In this document: positions 62,956 to 64,000 of the stretch, in pieces
Layout: every line of letters starts with the position of its first letter
Position numbering within the stretch: the first letter of the stretch is position 1
Source of the DNA: Streptomyces sp. cf386
Lineage (GTDB): Bacteria; Actinomycetota; Actinomycetes; Streptomycetales; Streptomycetaceae
Direction: 5' to 3'
Assembly (NCBI RefSeq): GCF_900103585.1
Contig: NZ_FNHV01000008.1
Location: 188,850-252,849 of the forward strand
Length of the DNA stretch: 64,000 bases
Made by a program: the position numbers and the translations under genes
The notes under the pieces: generated by a model
Database searches by the model: none
Seen by the model: only the letters and a program-made list of their open reading frames with translations
Told to the model about the DNA's origin: nothing

Positions 62956-63711
62956 TCAGGAGGACTGAGCCAGGAAAGCGCCCCCGGTGAGACTCCAGTG
63001 GTACAGCGTCATCGCCACGCTCGTCGCCAAGTTGTAGCTGGAGACCTGGGGGCGCATCGGCAGGGACACCAAGTGGTCGGCACGCGCGCGCAGTTCGGCC
63101 GACAGGCCGCTGCGCTCGGATCCGAAGGCGAGGACGGCGTCGTCCGGGAGTTTGCCGCCCCGGATGTCGTCGCCCTCCGGGTCGAGGGCGAACAGCGGGC
63201 CCGGCGGAAGCTCGTCCACCGCCAGGCGCTCCACCGCGGTCGCGAAGTGCAGACCCGCTCCGCCGCGTACGACCGTGGGGTGCCAGGGATCGAGCGTGCC
63301 GGTGGTGACCACGCCGGTCGCGCCGAAACCGGCGGCCAGCCGGATCACGGCGCCCGCGTTGCCGAGGTTGCGGGGGTTGTCGAGGACGACGACCGGGGCG
63401 GTGCGGGGAGTGTGCGCCAGCTTCTCCAGGTTGGCCGCGCGGGACGGACGTACCGCCAGAGCCGCCACAGCGGTCGGATGCGGGCGCGGCACGAGCGACG
63501 TGTACGTCGCCTCCGGGACCTCCCTCAGGAGCGCGTCCAGAGAGTCGCGGACGTCCGGAGCCAGCTCCTCGGCGAGGGCCAGCGCGGCTTCCCGGTCCAC
63601 GGCTACCGCCACCGGGACCTCGGCTCCGAAGCGCACGGCGTGCTTGAGGGCGTGGAAGCCGTCGAGCAGGACGGACGTCTCGGCAAGCCGGTTCCAGGAG
63701 GGCACGGTCAT
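62956..63711 (-). CDS. SpoU (TrmH) family RNA 2'-O-methyltransferase
   Basis: 251 residues. SPOUT methyltransferase signatures: motif 1 LDNPRNLGNAGAVIRLAAGFG, motif 2 VLAFGSERSGL, and motif 3 LPMRPQVSSYNLATSVAMTLY, forming the deep trefoil knot. An N-terminal substrate-binding domain precedes it. Methylates a ribose in tRNA or rRNA; target unknown. The ATG at 63711 overlaps the stop of the upstream gene (ATGA). Confidence 0.92.
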   Translation of the reverse strand: MTVPSWNRLAETSVLLDGFHALKHAVRFGAEVPVAVAVDREAALALAEELAPDVRDSLDALLREVPEATYTSLVPRPHPTAVAALAVRPSRAANLEKLAHTPRTAPVVVLDNPRNLGNAGAVIRLAAGFGATGVVTTGTLDPWHPTVVRGGAGLHFATAVERLAVDELPPGPLFALDPEGDDIRGGKLPDDAVLAFGSERSGLSAELRARADHLVSLPMRPQVSSYNLATSVAMTLYHWSLTGGAFLAQSS

Positions 63712-64000
63712 GCCGTGAAGCCTACGTGCGCGTGCTCGGGGTTCTCCGGGGTGCGCGGCTCGGGAAGATCCGTACGGTCGTCGCAGCGCCGGACCCGACC
63801 TGACAGACGTCCACGCGCGCGTGCCGCCCAGTCGCCCAGGCGGCGCAGGAACGGCGTCGGCAGGAAGACCGCGTCCGCCGCGATCATCGCCAGCGAGAAG
63901 AACGGAAGCCCGAGGACCACCGCGATCACGGCGTGCTCGGTGATCATCGCCGCGAGGAGGACGTTCTTGACCCGCCGGTTGAACAGCGTGAACGGGAAGG
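63708..64000 (-). CDS. Membrane protein, 5' partial (possibly HTTM family)
   Basis: The frame runs off the right edge; visible residues read FPFTLFNRRVKNVLLAAMITEHAVIA followed by a second helix LGLPFFSLAMIAADAVFLPTPF and a soluble tail rich in Arg and Pro. The pairing FTLFNRR...FFSLAMIAADAVFLP recalls HTTM-domain proteins, but with so little visible this is a guess. It shares an ATGA overlap with the downstream RNA methyltransferase gene. Confidence 0.5.
   Translation of the reverse strand, partial: FPFTLFNRRVKNVLLAAMITEHAVIAVVLGLPFFSLAMIAADAVFLPTPFLRRLGDWAARARGRLSGRVRRCDDRTDLPEPRTPENPEHAHVGFTA

Overview
The window is high-GC (roughly 70% or more), gene-dense DNA with strong third-position G/C bias, frequent GTG starts and many ATGA or TGATG start/stop overlaps. 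Gene content and order look like the core chromosome of a Streptomyces species. From memory, the order aspS, SpoIIE-type phosphatase, K15-type DD-peptidase, a bkd cluster, two Ser/Thr kinases, a second bkd cluster with bkdR, then a paa-like pair resembles the SCO379x-SCO384x region of S. coelicolor near oriC. Two perfect parS sites (14993-15006 and 52158-52171) fit an origin-proximal position. I see no tRNA, rRNA, insertion sequence, phage module or CRISPR array.

Layout. 1-5 kb: the end of a repeat-rich VWA protein, then two adjacent methionyl-tRNA synthetases of different classes, and a DoxX-like protein. 5-13 kb: a secreted pectate lyase, small proteins (a PH-domain protein, a 71-residue secreted peptide, an AbiEii-like nucleotidyltransferase), a large secreted FG-GAP protein, and an intradiol dioxygenase that has lost its 5' end. 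13-24 kb: aspS with parS upstream, a PAS/GAF/PP2C/ATPase phosphatase, an AI-2E family permease, pirin, a divergent MFS/TetR efflux pair with a clear operator, an SseB-like protein and an intact secreted intradiol dioxygenase. 24-37 kb: FadE-type acyl-CoA dehydrogenase, M18 aminopeptidase, a thioredoxin-NHL protein with an internal 15-bp tandem repeat, cupin and GlxA-type regulator, a nitrilase-family hydrolase, a mycothiol-dependent-type enzyme, a methyltransferase, a GntR/MFS pair and the DD-peptidase.

37-64 kb is dominated by branched-chain acid catabolism and signalling. One bkdABC operon (minus strand, 37.3-40.9 kb) lies below a divergent pair of membrane Ser/Thr kinases. A proteasome-activator (Bpa) gene, a PadR regulator, a quinone oxidoreductase, a DrrAB-type ABC exporter and an overlapping mobA-moeA-K+ channel operon follow. 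A second bkdABC operon (54.6-58.3 kb) is divergent from a Lrp/AsnC regulator (bkdR). Then come a TetR/3-hydroxyacyl-CoA dehydrogenase operon divergent from a PaaN-type aldehyde dehydrogenase, a SpoU-family rRNA methyltransferase and a partial membrane protein.

Functional links: both bkd operons oxidise branched-chain 2-oxo acids to acyl-CoAs, which feed branched fatty acid and polyketide starter units. The acyl-CoA dehydrogenase and 3-hydroxyacyl-CoA dehydrogenase act on related acyl-CoA pools. A nearly identical TetR-type palindrome occurs in the bkd2/bkdR intergenic region and in the paaH/paaN intergenic region, suggesting that the TetR gene between them controls both. The most interesting points are the tandem dissimilar MetRS genes, a parS site built into a gene overlap, that shared operator, the truncated dioxygenase and several in-frame tandem repeats. 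I did not find a clearly new multi-gene system.
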